Source: Phytohabitans rumicis (lineage in GTDB: Bacteria; Actinomycetota; Actinomycetes; Mycobacteriales; Micromonosporaceae). From it: DNA of 64,000 nucleotides. The stretch is from the NCBI RefSeq assembly GCF_011764445.1, contig NZ_BLPG01000001.1:6031001-6095000 (forward strand), written 5' to 3'. Both the position numbers and the translations under genes were made by a program. The notes beneath the pieces were generated by a model. It had not been told where the DNA came from and did no database searches. It worked only from the letters and a program-made list of their open reading frames with translations. How positions within the stretch are numbered: position 1 is the first letter of the stretch; the number at the start of each line of letters is the position of its first letter. Below are positions 46,304 through 55,709 of this stretch, one piece after another.

Positions 46304-46320
46304 GAATATGCGCAATATTC
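46304..46320. promoter_or_regulatory. AT-rich palindrome upstream of the XRE/DUF6879 operon
   Basis: GAATAT and ATATTC flank GCGCA, 59 bases before the first operon gene and in the space shared with the divergent 2H-like gene. It resembles GAGAATATATTCTC at 57086-57099 near another XRE gene. Binding by the operon's own regulator is inferred. Confidence 0.5.
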
Positions 46321-46391
46321 TTCAACATTCGATGCGACTGAGCTGGGCAAACGGCGCCAGCGAGCGACGATCACCGCATAGGGTGCGTCGG

Positions 46392-47123
46392 ATGGAGGCG
46401 AGTGAGGCGGCAGCCGGGCAGATCGTTGATTCAAGGCTCGGGTACGCCGCCGCGTTCGACCGGCTGTTCGAGCGCGGCCGGGAGGCCGTCCTCGCGGGCA
46501 CGCACTACTGCGACACGCCACCGGTCGAGGGCGGCCGGTGGGGGCTATCGGTGGTGTTCCAGCCAGATTCGGCGTGCGCGGCGCGGTTGGCCGCAGTAAC
46601 AGCCGAGGCGCTGGCGGTCGCCGGCGCCAGCCACTGGCCGACGGGAGCGCCTGGAGCCGTCCACTTCACCGTGCGGGCGATCGAGGCGCACAGAGCGGTC
46701 GTGCCGGAGGACGACCCGCTCGTGATGCGATGTGCGGCGGCGCTGCAACGGGCGGCGAGCAAGTCGCGGATGGTCCGGCTGCGGTTGGACGGATTGACGC
46801 TCACGCCCTCCGGGGTGATGGCGTGCGCCTACCCGCTCGATTCGGCGGCGGATGAGTTCGCGGCGCGGCTCGGCGAGGAACTGAGTGATGACGGCTGGTT
46901 CGAAGCGGACTTCCATCGGAATATCTGGTACGCCACCCTTGTGCACTTCATTGGGCCCCTCGAAGACCCGGTCGACTTGGTGGACTGGGTAGCGGCGCGC
47001 CGACACCTCGACCTTGGTGAAGGCGTCATCGAGGAGGCCGAACTCCTGCGATTCAAATTCAACGGTCGCCAGCCGGTGCGAGCAGGACTGGCCGCGGCGC
47101 CACTCGCGGCGGCAGTCGGGTAG
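46392..47123 (+). CDS. 2H phosphoesterase/2'-5' RNA ligase-like protein
   Basis: A 243-residue protein (start MEASEAAAGQIVD). WGLSVVFQPDSACAARLAAV...HFTVRAIEAHR matches the first H-x-T half of the 2H fold; the second half (VRLRLDGLTLTPSGVMACAYP...WYATLVHFIGPLEDP) has the expected strands but no clear second H-x-T, so activity is uncertain. 2H enzymes cleave 2',3'- or 2'-5'-linked nucleotides. It is divergent from the XRE/DUF6879 operon. The ribosome site is weak, and a start upstream (46257 frame) is possible. Confidence 0.6.
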   Translation: MEASEAAAGQIVDSRLGYAAAFDRLFERGREAVLAGTHYCDTPPVEGGRWGLSVVFQPDSACAARLAAVTAEALAVAGASHWPTGAPGAVHFTVRAIEAHRAVVPEDDPLVMRCAAALQRAASKSRMVRLRLDGLTLTPSGVMACAYPLDSAADEFAARLGEELSDDGWFEADFHRNIWYATLVHFIGPLEDPVDLVDWVAARRHLDLGEGVIEEAELLRFKFNGRQPVRAGLAAAPLAAAVG

Positions 47124-47198
47124 CTCTCAGCAGCAGCCAGGCCGAACGCTACGCCGGTCCATCCACGATCCGTGGCCGCCGCTTTAGTTCGTAGGCAG

Positions 47199-50100
47199 TC
47201 AAACCAGAAGGGTCTTCACGATGGCGTCGATGTCGGCGGCGACTCCATCGTCGACAAGGGCCTCGCGGACCTGCCGTCGTAGCTTCTCAAAACGCGCTGC
47301 TGGAAGGGCGATATCGCTAGCCACTTGCTCTGCACGGACTGCCAGAGCGACCAGCCAACGGTGGGCTGAGTCGTTTGGGTCATACGCCGGAATTGGCAGC
47401 TGCCATACGTACTTGTCGAAGTGCCTAGGGTTGTGCTCGCCTCGACTCTGAAGTGGACGCACGGCCAACGTGAGCGTCGTGGAGTTGAGGATGGCGACCA
47501 GGAAGCGTGCTTCGTCCAAGCTTTCCGTGGGCCCCCAGTACAGCTCGTGGTCAACTATTGCTGTGGGATCAGTTAGTATTGCTGCCGCAAGGTACATTCC
47601 ACTCTTGTTGTGAACGACGCGAAGGCCGGGAGACGGAATCTGATCCAAGAGGCCGCGGCGAAAGTTCAGGCGATCTATTAGCTCCATTCGATCGCTAGAT
47701 CGGTGGCTGGTCCATACGCCTTCCGCTGACCGCCACCACCTTGCGAGTCCGCGATAACGATCGAGCTGCTCGTCTCGCCCGCTCAATAGTTGACCGTTGG
47801 CCCACGGAATCACGGCCTCCACCGGCGCGAGACATCTGAATGGCAGAATCGAATTGCCAACATAGAGTGGCCGTATGAATTGCGTTTCGACGATACCGCG
47901 TAGTGGGCCGAGCGTCTTCCACGGCTTCTTTTCGTTGGGGCTGCGCCGGCTACGGATCGCCCGTTTTCCAGACCCCGCACCTAGGCGAGGGGCCTCATCG
48001 GATTCGATGAGGAATAGAAATCTCGGTACCGCGGTCGCGCCTTGCGAGAAGCGGGCCGCGTACGGCGAGCCTCTAGGAGGCGGCGTTGGTGGCAACTCGC
48101 CGATCGTCCTGGCGATGTGCGTGGCCGCCTCGGCGCGAGATGCGATGGCCGTCGGGAACCTTCCGGTCCAAACCTCCGGCACCTGAGTGAGGGGCACGGC
48201 GCCGATACCAGAAGACGGTCGTCGACCGAAGACCACGCTGGCGGGAACCGGGAAGAACGACGGCTTGACCTTGTGCAGATCCCATGGGCGGTCGAACGCG
48301 ACCTCCACAAATTCTGCTCCGGCAAGGTATTTGCCTGTGCGAAATCCGGCGTACTGGTGACGCGACAAAGTGGCCAGGGGCATGACGTAGCCGAAGTGCC
48401 CGTCGGTTCGGAGGTACAGCTCTATGCAGCGTGTAACGAAGAGCACTGACAGATCCTGGTTTGTCGCCAGGGTGGCTCCGGCCCACAGACCGCGTTGTGA
48501 GCTCATAGCCCGGAAGGAAGCCTGCTGACGCCTGGTCATGTAGCGATAGGCCAACCAGGGCGGGTTCCCGACCAGGACGTGGACCCTATTTCGCGGTCGT
48601 GACAACCACAGGGGACGGGCCAGATTGCGAACGTAGTAGGCCCAGATGTGGTCTCGGTTCTGGTCGTGCAGCTGGCACATCTTCTTGAAGGTCTTGGTCA
48701 GTACGGGCTGGTCCTCGTCATCGACGCCGAACCTCTCGAATGTCGCCTGCAGCGATGGCGGTCTGGAATTCCGGCGGCGCGTGGTTGCCCGGTCGGCCAT
48801 CTCGGTAACCAGTTGGTCGAACCGTGTCGCATCATCAACGAGTCGGTCCGGGAACAATAGCTGTTCCTCGGAAGACTCAAGTTGGTCCGTGAAGATTTCG
48901 CGATCGTCGGAGGTGTCAACACTCAACCCCGGATAGGACATCAATGTCGACTCTTCAGCCCAGCGGAGCGAGTCACCGAGGTAAACGGGGACTGCGAACG
49001 ATGGGCGGCCCTCATCCCGGATGCGATCGATGCCGATGGCCAGCAGATAGGTCACTCGCGCGAGAGTTACGGCGACTGGGTGCACGTCAATACCGATCAC
49101 ATGCCGGACCAGTCCGGTGATGGCGTCCGCATTAGACACGCCAGATCGTTGCGCAGCCGACAAATATCGTCGTGCAGCGTGGAACAAGAACGTACCGCTC
49201 CCGCAACTGGCGTCCAGTACACGCTGGGCGAGCGGGTCGTCGATGCGCTCCGCGACGATCTCCTCGGCCAGCCAGTCTGGTGTGTAGTACTCGCCGAGCC
49301 TATGCCGAGTCTCAGGGCTGATGATGGATTCGTAGAGCACCTTCATAACGTCGTGGGCCACGTCGTTCCAGGCGAACCGAGTCAGCCGGCGTGCAAGGCT
49401 CTTGATGAACTGCTCACCGCCGGGCACCTCGACGACCCAGTCGAAGAAGTCGCGCTCGACGACACCCCAAACCTCGGAGACGGCGAATCCTTCGCCTGAC
49501 ATGATCGCGGCGGCGCTGGTGTCCGGGGCATCCGGCGGTATGCCGACGACGGCGTGGCCGATGATCTCCGCCATCACCACGAGCAAGGTGTGGTTGATGA
49601 ACAAGGTGTCCTCGTCGGTGAAATTCGTACCCAGCGCGGTCGTTAGCAGCCTTGCCCACAAGCGACGCTTGATCTCGACGCTTGGCATGTGCTTGTACTG
49701 GTTGTAGAGGTCGTGGAGGTCGGCGAAGTCGAGCGCGTGAGCGGGGCTGTTTACACCGAGCTTCGCGACGATCTGCTGGGGGGTTGGCTTGATGTGACGG
49801 TTGGTAGCCAGCCATGCCTCCAGCCATTCGAGAAGGCGATCAGCGTCCGGGTTAGCCGCAACGAGGATGTGCTCATCGACGGAGCCCAGTCCCTCGTCTG
49901 CGAGCCGGTAGAGATACCACTCAGCACCGTCAGTCAGTACCGCGGTGTACCGATAGCCGATCGCACTGCTGTGAGCCGCGATGTAGTGGCCCAGGCTCCG
50001 CACAGCCGCTTCCCGAACCCCCGGACGGTTCAGGTCTCCTCGTACCTCGACGACAGCGAAGGCGATCGGGATCTCAATCCGGTGTCGAGCCTCTGCCTGG

Positions 50101-50813
50101 TTCTCCACGTCGACCCCGAGATCGTCTTCGTCCAGGTCAAGGCCGCCGCTCGCAAGAAGTTGTCTGACCTGCGCTTGGATTACCGCTTCGTTGCGCGCCC
50201 AGGTGCGGTCAGCGAGCCCGCGCACGAGGGCGTCGAGGTTTCCTCCATGTGGGCCGGCCGGCAGTGCCGGACCGCGGCGCGGTGGGAGCCTCGGTACCAT
50301 CCCGAGCGGCGGCGCGACCTCGTACGGCTGTCCGGTCAGGAACCGGAGCAGAGTTTCGGCGCCCTCCTGGGTGTACTCCGACACGGCGTAGTGGGTCGTC
50401 GAAAGACGCCCCAGCCAGACGGGAATGTCGTTGGTACTGCTCCCGGGCAACACGACGGGAAGGAACCTGTTCAGCGCCGCCTGCTGGTCCGCATACACCT
50501 CATCGCGGATGATCCGCGCCTCGAACTGAACACCCCTTCCCTCATTCGGGCGAGCGTCTCCCTCGGCACGGCGTCTGTACGCGGGTGAAGCGATGATCAA
50601 TACGAACTCTGCCTGACGGATCTGTCGCAGCATCCATATGGCCCAGTCCTGCGGCGCTTCGGCCGCCGGTAGGTCCAGGCGCGCATCAATGCCGTTGCTA
50701 CGGAGGAACGCGTAGAAGTCACGCACGCGCTCGACGTGCTCTTGGTCGTCCTGCGCATACGAGATGAACACTCGGACAGGAGGTCGATCTGCGGTGGAGT
50801 CCGACACTGGCAC
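47199..50813 (-). CDS. SEFIR-DNA adenine methyltransferase fusion
   Basis: A 1,204-residue single protein starting at GTG (AAGGAGGG six bases upstream). Residues about 12-165 form a SEFIR (TIR-like) domain: VRVFISYAQDDQEHVERVRDF, WMLRQIRQAEFVLIIASPAY, VQFEARIIRDEVY, RFLPVVLPGS. Residues about 200-320 resemble an HsdR-N-type domain (EIPIAFAVVEVRGD...TAVLTDGAEWYLY), but the E-x-K lysine is Arg (E256-x-R258). A helical linker leads to an adenine-N6 methyltransferase: GEYYTPDWLAEEIV (507-520), motif I LDASCGSGTF (533-542), motif IV NPPW (750-753), then a target-recognition region. It looks like a type IIG-like enzyme whose effector may be the SEFIR domain. Monocistronic. Confidence 0.88.
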   Translation of the reverse strand: MPVSDSTADRPPVRVFISYAQDDQEHVERVRDFYAFLRSNGIDARLDLPAAEAPQDWAIWMLRQIRQAEFVLIIASPAYRRRAEGDARPNEGRGVQFEARIIRDEVYADQQAALNRFLPVVLPGSSTNDIPVWLGRLSTTHYAVSEYTQEGAETLLRFLTGQPYEVAPPLGMVPRLPPRRGPALPAGPHGGNLDALVRGLADRTWARNEAVIQAQVRQLLASGGLDLDEDDLGVDVENQAEARHRIEIPIAFAVVEVRGDLNRPGVREAAVRSLGHYIAAHSSAIGYRYTAVLTDGAEWYLYRLADEGLGSVDEHILVAANPDADRLLEWLEAWLATNRHIKPTPQQIVAKLGVNSPAHALDFADLHDLYNQYKHMPSVEIKRRLWARLLTTALGTNFTDEDTLFINHTLLVVMAEIIGHAVVGIPPDAPDTSAAAIMSGEGFAVSEVWGVVERDFFDWVVEVPGGEQFIKSLARRLTRFAWNDVAHDVMKVLYESIISPETRHRLGEYYTPDWLAEEIVAERIDDPLAQRVLDASCGSGTFLFHAARRYLSAAQRSGVSNADAITGLVRHVIGIDVHPVAVTLARVTYLLAIGIDRIRDEGRPSFAVPVYLGDSLRWAEESTLMSYPGLSVDTSDDREIFTDQLESSEEQLLFPDRLVDDATRFDQLVTEMADRATTRRRNSRPPSLQATFERFGVDDEDQPVLTKTFKKMCQLHDQNRDHIWAYYVRNLARPLWLSRPRNRVHVLVGNPPWLAYRYMTRRQQASFRAMSSQRGLWAGATLATNQDLSVLFVTRCIELYLRTDGHFGYVMPLATLSRHQYAGFRTGKYLAGAEFVEVAFDRPWDLHKVKPSFFPVPASVVFGRRPSSGIGAVPLTQVPEVWTGRFPTAIASRAEAATHIARTIGELPPTPPPRGSPYAARFSQGATAVPRFLFLIESDEAPRLGAGSGKRAIRSRRSPNEKKPWKTLGPLRGIVETQFIRPLYVGNSILPFRCLAPVEAVIPWANGQLLSGRDEQLDRYRGLARWWRSAEGVWTSHRSSDRMELIDRLNFRRGLLDQIPSPGLRVVHNKSGMYLAAAILTDPTAIVDHELYWGPTESLDEARFLVAILNSTTLTLAVRPLQSRGEHNPRHFDKYVWQLPIPAYDPNDSAHRWLVALAVRAEQVASDIALPAARFEKLRRQVREALVDDGVAADIDAIVKTLLV

Positions 50814-51035
50814 GACGGCCCTCCTTGGTTAGGCAGGTGGGGCCCTCTTGCGCGAACACGTTAGGTATCAACATCGAGTGCGAATAGTTACCTGTCTGGT
50901 TTGCTACACCCCGTCACACTCGAGAGCGGGATCAAACGGCTGTTTCGGATGTTCCGAATCAACCTGGCCTCGTGTGCCAACAAACGAGCGGCGAAGGAGA
51001 CCTTTCCGTCGAACCTCCTCCGCTGCGGCGTGTAG

Positions 51036-52352
51036 CTACGGCTGGTAGCCGAGGCCGCTGACCCGCCACCCCGCGGCGCGCCAGTGCGCCCCGGAGATCA
51101 CGCCTTGGGTGTCTACAATGGCTCGTTTGGCTACTCGATCGGCGATAGCGTATGGGTCTAGGGCACCGAACTCGGGCCACCCGGTGCCGACGAGGATAAG
51201 GTCGGCGTCCTGCGCCGCTTCCCCTGCACTGGGCGCGTAGCTGAGCGCCGGAGCGGCTTGACGAGCCTGGTCCATGGCTTGCGGATCGTAGACGGTGACG
51301 CGAGCGCCGCAGTCATGTAGTCGCCGAGCAACGTCGAGGGCGGGTGAGTCGCGTACGTCGTCGATGCCGGGCTTGAACGCGGCGCCCCATACGGCGACGC
51401 GGCGGCCGGACAGGTTGCCACCGACTGCGACGCGTGCGAGTCCGATCGCCCGTTCGCGCATGTGCTGGTTGACGTCGTCGACGGCGCGTAGCAGGTTGGC
51501 AGCTGCTTCGATGCCGCTGGTGTCGGCTTGGTGGGTGAAGGCGTGCAGGTCTTTGGGGAGGCAGCCGCCGCCGAAGCCGAGGCCGGGGTGGAAGTAGTGG
51601 TGTCCGATGCGGGTGTCGTGGCCGATGGCTTCGGCGAGGTCGGCGACGTTCGCGCCGACGGCGTTGCACATTTCGGCGATGGCGTTGACGAAGGAGATTC
51701 GGGTGGCGAGGTAGGCGTTCGCGGTGGCCTTGACCATCTCGGCGGTGGCCAGGTCGGTGACGACGAGTGGGCAGCTGTGGTTGACGGTGATCGGGGCGTA
51801 CAGCATCCGCAGTGTCTTCTCGGCCTCGGTAGAGCTGGCGCCGATGACGATCCGGTCCGGAGTCAGGGTGTCCGCGACGGCAGTGCCTTCGCGGAGGAAC
51901 TCGGGATTCCAGGCGACCTCCACGGCCTCGTCGGCTGGTGCCAGGTTTCGGGCCAAGTCCTCGACAGTGCAGGCCGTACCGGGGGACACGGTGGACTTGC
52001 CGACGATGAGGCAGGGCCGGCGCAGATGCGGGGCTAGCTTCTCGACGGCCGTGGTGAGTTGGGACAGGTCATAGGCGCCATCGGGGCCGGATGGCGTGCC
52101 GACTGCGAGGAAGTGGACGTCGCCGTGGTCTCCGGCGTGGGCGAAGTCGGTGGTGAACCGTAGCCGTCCTGCGCGGATGTTGCGGACCAGGAGCGCGTCG
52201 AGTTCGGGTTCGTGGAACCAGCTGTGGCCGGCGTTCAAGGTGTCGGTCTTGGCTGGGTCGATGTCGACGCCGATGACGTCGTGGCCAATCTCGGCCATGC
52301 CGGCCGCGTGAGTGGCGCCGAGGTGCCCAGAGCCAATGACGGTGATCTTCAA
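51036..52352 (-). CDS. Nucleotide-sugar dehydrogenase (UDP-glucose/GDP-mannose family), copy 1
   Basis: A 438-residue NAD-dependent dehydrogenase starting at TTG (MKITVIGSGHLGATHAAGM) with an AAGGG site seven bases upstream. The Rossmann motif is at 4-17, the catalytic cysteine in GFGGGCLPKDLHAF, and the C-terminal domain has the conserved AVWGAAFKPGIDDVRDSPALDVARRL. It should oxidise a UDP- or GDP-sugar to the uronic acid in two steps. It is last of three minus-strand genes and about half identical by eye to the next. Confidence 0.93.
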   Translation of the reverse strand: MKITVIGSGHLGATHAAGMAEIGHDVIGVDIDPAKTDTLNAGHSWFHEPELDALLVRNIRAGRLRFTTDFAHAGDHGDVHFLAVGTPSGPDGAYDLSQLTTAVEKLAPHLRRPCLIVGKSTVSPGTACTVEDLARNLAPADEAVEVAWNPEFLREGTAVADTLTPDRIVIGASSTEAEKTLRMLYAPITVNHSCPLVVTDLATAEMVKATANAYLATRISFVNAIAEMCNAVGANVADLAEAIGHDTRIGHHYFHPGLGFGGGCLPKDLHAFTHQADTSGIEAAANLLRAVDDVNQHMRERAIGLARVAVGGNLSGRRVAVWGAAFKPGIDDVRDSPALDVARRLHDCGARVTVYDPQAMDQARQAAPALSYAPSAGEAAQDADLILVGTGWPEFGALDPYAIADRVAKRAIVDTQGVISGAHWRAAGWRVSGLGYQP

Positions 52353-52378
52353 CAGGTGCCCTTCTGTGTGAGGTGTCG

Positions 52379-53683
52379 TTATAGGACGGAGATGGCCCAG
52401 CCGGCGGCGCGCCAGCGGTCGCGGTTGAGGCCGTGGCGGGTGTCTACGAGGGTGGGTTCGGGTCCGGGCGCTAGAACGGCGGGGTCAACGGTCGCGAATT
52501 CGGGCCAGGCAGTGAGGTGTAGCAGGACGCGCGCGCCATGAACGGCCGCGGCAGCGTCGGTGGCGTAAGTCAGCTCGGGATGTTCGACGCGGGCGTGTGC
52601 GGTTGCTTGCGGGTCGTAGACGGTGACGTGTGCGCCGGCTTGGTGCAGGCAGGCGGCGACGTCGAGGGCGGGTGAGTCGCGGATGTCGTCGATGCCGGGC
52701 TTGAACGCTGCTCCCCACACTGCGATGGGCTGGCCGTCGGGGTCGCCGCCGAGGGCCTTGACGGCCAGGTCGACGGCTTGGGCGCGGCGGGCCTGGTTGA
52801 TGTCGTCGACGGCGGTGAGGAACTCGAGCGAGTGGCCGACGCCGAGGTCGGTGGCGAGGGCGACGAACCCGCGGATGTCCTTGCTGAGGCAGGAGCCGCC
52901 GAAGCCGAGGCCGGGCGCGAGGTAGTGCTGGCCGATCCGCGCGTCGTGGCCGATGACTTCGGCGAGGTCGTCGATGTTCGCGCTAGCGGCGTTGCTGAAC
53001 ATAGCCAGGGCGTTGACGAAGGAGATGCGGGTGGCCAGGAATGCGTTGGCGGCCAGCTTGGACAGTTCGGCTGTCCTCAGGTCGGTGACGACCAGCGGCA
53101 CCCCGTCGGCCAGGCATGGTGCCCACAGTTCGCGAAGGGTCTGCTCGGCGGTCCCGTCGGGCTGGACGCCGAGGACGATGCGGCTAGGTCGGCGTACGTC
53201 TGCGATCGAGCAGCCCTCGCGCATGAAGTCAGGCGACGCCGCTACCTCGATCCGCACGCCCGCCGGTGCCAGCTGGCCGATGCGGATCGCGATCTGGTCG
53301 CAGGTGCCGGCGGGGACGGAGGACTTGACCACGATGAGGCTGTCGCGGTCGATGACGCCGGCGAGCGTGTCGGCCGCGGCGTACACGTCGGAGAGGTCGT
53401 GGTGGTCGCTTCCGGTGCGCTGCGGGGTCGGGACGGCGATGAAGTGCACGGTGGCGTGCCGAGCCGCCTGCGCGTAGGAGTCGGTGAAGGTGAGGTGGCC
53501 GGTGGCCGCGCCGTCGGTGATCGCCTCGGCCAGCCCGGGCTCGGCGAAGGGCGCCCTGCCGGCCTGGAGTGCGGCGACGGTGTCCTGGTTGGCGTCGACG
53601 CCGAGTACGTGGTGGCCGAGGCTGGCCATGCCGGCGGCGTACGGTGCGCCGAGGCGGCCGGTGCCGATGACGGTGACGTTCAT
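52379..53683 (-). CDS. Nucleotide-sugar dehydrogenase (UDP-glucose/GDP-mannose family), copy 2
   Basis: A 434-residue paralogue (MNVTVIGTGRLGAPYAAGM) with catalytic Cys in GFGGSCLSKDIRGF and AVWGAAFKPGIDDIRDSPALDVAACL at the C-terminus. The start overlaps the methyltransferase stop (ATGA) and has GGGGAGGA upstream; the longer frame to 54037 is rejected. The presence of two related dehydrogenases and a methyltransferase suggests a sugar-nucleotide tailoring unit rather than general metabolism; no glycosyltransferase is nearby. Confidence 0.93.
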   Translation of the reverse strand: MNVTVIGTGRLGAPYAAGMASLGHHVLGVDANQDTVAALQAGRAPFAEPGLAEAITDGAATGHLTFTDSYAQAARHATVHFIAVPTPQRTGSDHHDLSDVYAAADTLAGVIDRDSLIVVKSSVPAGTCDQIAIRIGQLAPAGVRIEVAASPDFMREGCSIADVRRPSRIVLGVQPDGTAEQTLRELWAPCLADGVPLVVTDLRTAELSKLAANAFLATRISFVNALAMFSNAASANIDDLAEVIGHDARIGQHYLAPGLGFGGSCLSKDIRGFVALATDLGVGHSLEFLTAVDDINQARRAQAVDLAVKALGGDPDGQPIAVWGAAFKPGIDDIRDSPALDVAACLHQAGAHVTVYDPQATAHARVEHPELTYATDAAAAVHGARVLLHLTAWPEFATVDPAVLAPGPEPTLVDTRHGLNRDRWRAAGWAISVL

Positions 53684-54480
53684 TGGTCCTCCCCGCGACG
53701 GGCGATGATCAGGCCGGGTTGGGTCATGGCGGTGAAGACGCCGGACGGCTCGGCCGCGGTCAAGAGCGCCCGCAGATCGTGGTCGAAGGCGGCTAGCCGG
53801 TCGCCGAGCACCGGCGGCGAGGTGTACGCCTGGGTGTACTGGTTGCCGATCACCTGTTCCAGGTCCATGCGGATGTGCTGGTCGGTGCGGATGACCGTGA
53901 GGTGGTTGAACACGGAGGCGCGCAGGACGGCTTCGTGGTCTCCACCGGCCGGTTCCCGGTAGTGCACGCCGGGGCCGGCGAAACGGGCCGGGCCAAGGTG
54001 GCGGTGGACGACGCGGTCGACCAGCGGATACCACCACGGCTTTGGAATGCAGGCGGTGAAGGACATGACCACCGCGACGAACCCACCGTCGACGACAAGC
54101 TGGTCGAGTTGCCGCAGGACGGCGGCGCGGTCGAACCAGTGGAACGCGTCGCCGATATTCACGCCGGCCACGGTGGGCAGGCCGGACAGGTCGTGAACAT
54201 CGCCGACCCGCCAGTCCACGTGGCCGCTGAGCGACCGGTCCGCGGCTGCGACGCAGGCCGCCTCGATCATGTCCGGGTTGGCGTCGACCGCGACGACATC
54301 ACGGCCCCGCTCAGCGAGCGCCAGCGCGACCGAACCGGGACCGCACCCAAGGTCCAGGACCGTGCCGGCTGGCGCGAGGTGAGCGAGGTGGTCCATGAAG
54401 GACGGTGGATGCGCGATCCGGTACCGCAGGTAGGTGTGTGCGGTACCGGCGAACAGCGCGGCAGGGTCGGCGTACAGCAA
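53680..54480 (-). CDS. SAM-dependent class I methyltransferase
   Basis: A 266-residue methyltransferase with motif I VLDLGCGPGSVALAL, motif II VVAVDANPDMIEAA, and NIGDAFHWFDRAAVLRQLDQLVVDGGFVAVVM. It starts at TTG with a weak GGAGC site. It is first of a three-gene unit with the two dehydrogenases, coupled by ATGA. Substrate unknown; a small metabolite or sugar nucleotide is likely from context. Confidence 0.88.
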   Translation of the reverse strand: MLYADPAALFAGTAHTYLRYRIAHPPSFMDHLAHLAPAGTVLDLGCGPGSVALALAERGRDVVAVDANPDMIEAACVAAADRSLSGHVDWRVGDVHDLSGLPTVAGVNIGDAFHWFDRAAVLRQLDQLVVDGGFVAVVMSFTACIPKPWWYPLVDRVVHRHLGPARFAGPGVHYREPAGGDHEAVLRASVFNHLTVIRTDQHIRMDLEQVIGNQYTQAYTSPPVLGDRLAAFDHDLRALLTAAEPSGVFTAMTQPGLIIARRGEDQ

Positions 54481-54567
54481 TGGGGGCTCCAGGAATTGGC
54501 GCGGCTGGATGCCGCCGCCCGGCCCTGACAGGCGCGCGGTGCCGGGCTGGACGGCTGCAGGGGTTGT

Positions 54568-54768
54568 TCAGGTGTCCGCTGACGGCCCGGCCGGCGCCGA
54601 GCTTTGCTGGGCAACGAATTCCTGGTAGGCACGGAGCAGATCCTCGGCCAGTTCCTCACAGTGGGCCGGGGTGATGGGGAGGTCGTGCTTGTCGGCGTAC
54701 GCGGCGATGCGTTGCGCGGCGACCGCTACGGCGGCGCTGGAGACCTCGGCGTTAGGACGGTTTGTCAC
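54568..54768 (-). CDS. 66-residue partner protein (cassette B, third gene)
   Basis: A 66-residue paralogue of the product of 25856-26053; AAQRIAAYADKH, ITPAHCEELAEDLLRAYQEF are shared. It starts at GTG overlapping the XRE stop (GTGA). Its coupling to an XRE/DUF5753 gene in both cassettes suggests it is the functional partner of that regulator. Unknown family. Confidence 0.86.
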   Translation of the reverse strand: MTNRPNAEVSSAAVAVAAQRIAAYADKHDLPITPAHCEELAEDLLRAYQEFVAQQSSAPAGPSADT

Positions 54769-55685
54769 GCTGCGACCTCCCGCCCGGCTGGGAGTTGGGC
54801 GCCGGCGCCGAGTTGGCGGGCGGTCTGCTCGATGAGGTCCATGGAGTCGGTGGGGCTGAGGGATGCTTTGCCGAGCTCGCCGAATGCGGTCTCGTACCGG
54901 TCGGCGGTGCCGCCCTCGATCACCATCCGGCCGCCCAGGTGCGTGAGCACGGCGACCGTCGGGTAGGGGCCGTGCATGCGGCAGACGGTAAAGGCGCCGT
55001 CGACCCCGTCGTGCAGACCGATGCGGGTAGGGAGGACTCGCACGTTGACGTGTGGCCGTTCGACGGCTCTGGCCAGGTGCTCCAGCTGGGCTTGGAGGAT
55101 GGCCCTGCTGCCGACCGGCCGGTACAGGACGGCCTCGTCGAAGATCGCGGTAAGCCGGGTCGGCGGCTTGTTGTCCAGGATCGCCTGCCGATTCAGGTGC
55201 TGGCGTACCAGCGTGTCGACCTTCGCCATGGACGGCTGGGCGCCGAGGCTGTGCTGGATGACGACCTCGGCGTAGTCGCGGGTTCGCAGCAGCTCAGGGA
55301 TGAGGACGGTGGCGTACACGCACAGCTCCTCCGCCCGGGACTGCACCCACCAGGGGTCGATGACCTGCCGCGTGGCTGTCGGCGCCTTGCCGGGTGCGTC
55401 GTCCTTCTCCCATTGGTCCAACCGCCACGCGTCGCGTGCCAGCGATATCAGCTCTTCCCGTTCGTCCTCGTCGTGCACGCCGTATACGTCGAGCAGGGCG
55501 CTCACGTGTTCCTTGCGGAACGGCCACTCCGCGCGCTCGTAGCGTGCGAGCGTGCTGAACTCCACGCTGAGGTACGCGGCGATGTACTTGAGGACTAGGC
55601 CGCGTTCCTCCCGCAGCTGGCGCATCCGTTCGCCCAGATACTGAGCGCGGATCGTCTGCGCGAACTGTTCTCGCTTGGTCGGCAT
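54765..55685 (-). CDS. XRE-family regulator with DUF5753 (cassette B, second gene)
   Basis: A 306-residue paralogue of the 24930-25859 product with the same N-terminus (MPTKREQFAQTIRAQYLGERMRQLREERG). HTH at about 15-75; DUF5753 at about 100-290 (DPWWVQSRAEELCVYATVLIPELLRTRDYA...VERPHVNVRVLPTRIG). GAAAGGAA lies upstream. It is 24 bases downstream of the first cassette gene and coupled to the 66-residue gene. Confidence 0.92.
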   Translation of the reverse strand: MPTKREQFAQTIRAQYLGERMRQLREERGLVLKYIAAYLSVEFSTLARYERAEWPFRKEHVSALLDVYGVHDEDEREELISLARDAWRLDQWEKDDAPGKAPTATRQVIDPWWVQSRAEELCVYATVLIPELLRTRDYAEVVIQHSLGAQPSMAKVDTLVRQHLNRQAILDNKPPTRLTAIFDEAVLYRPVGSRAILQAQLEHLARAVERPHVNVRVLPTRIGLHDGVDGAFTVCRMHGPYPTVAVLTHLGGRMVIEGGTADRYETAFGELGKASLSPTDSMDLIEQTARQLGAGAQLPAGREVAA

Positions 55686-55709
55686 CGGGGTGTGGTTCCT
55701 TTCGGCTGG

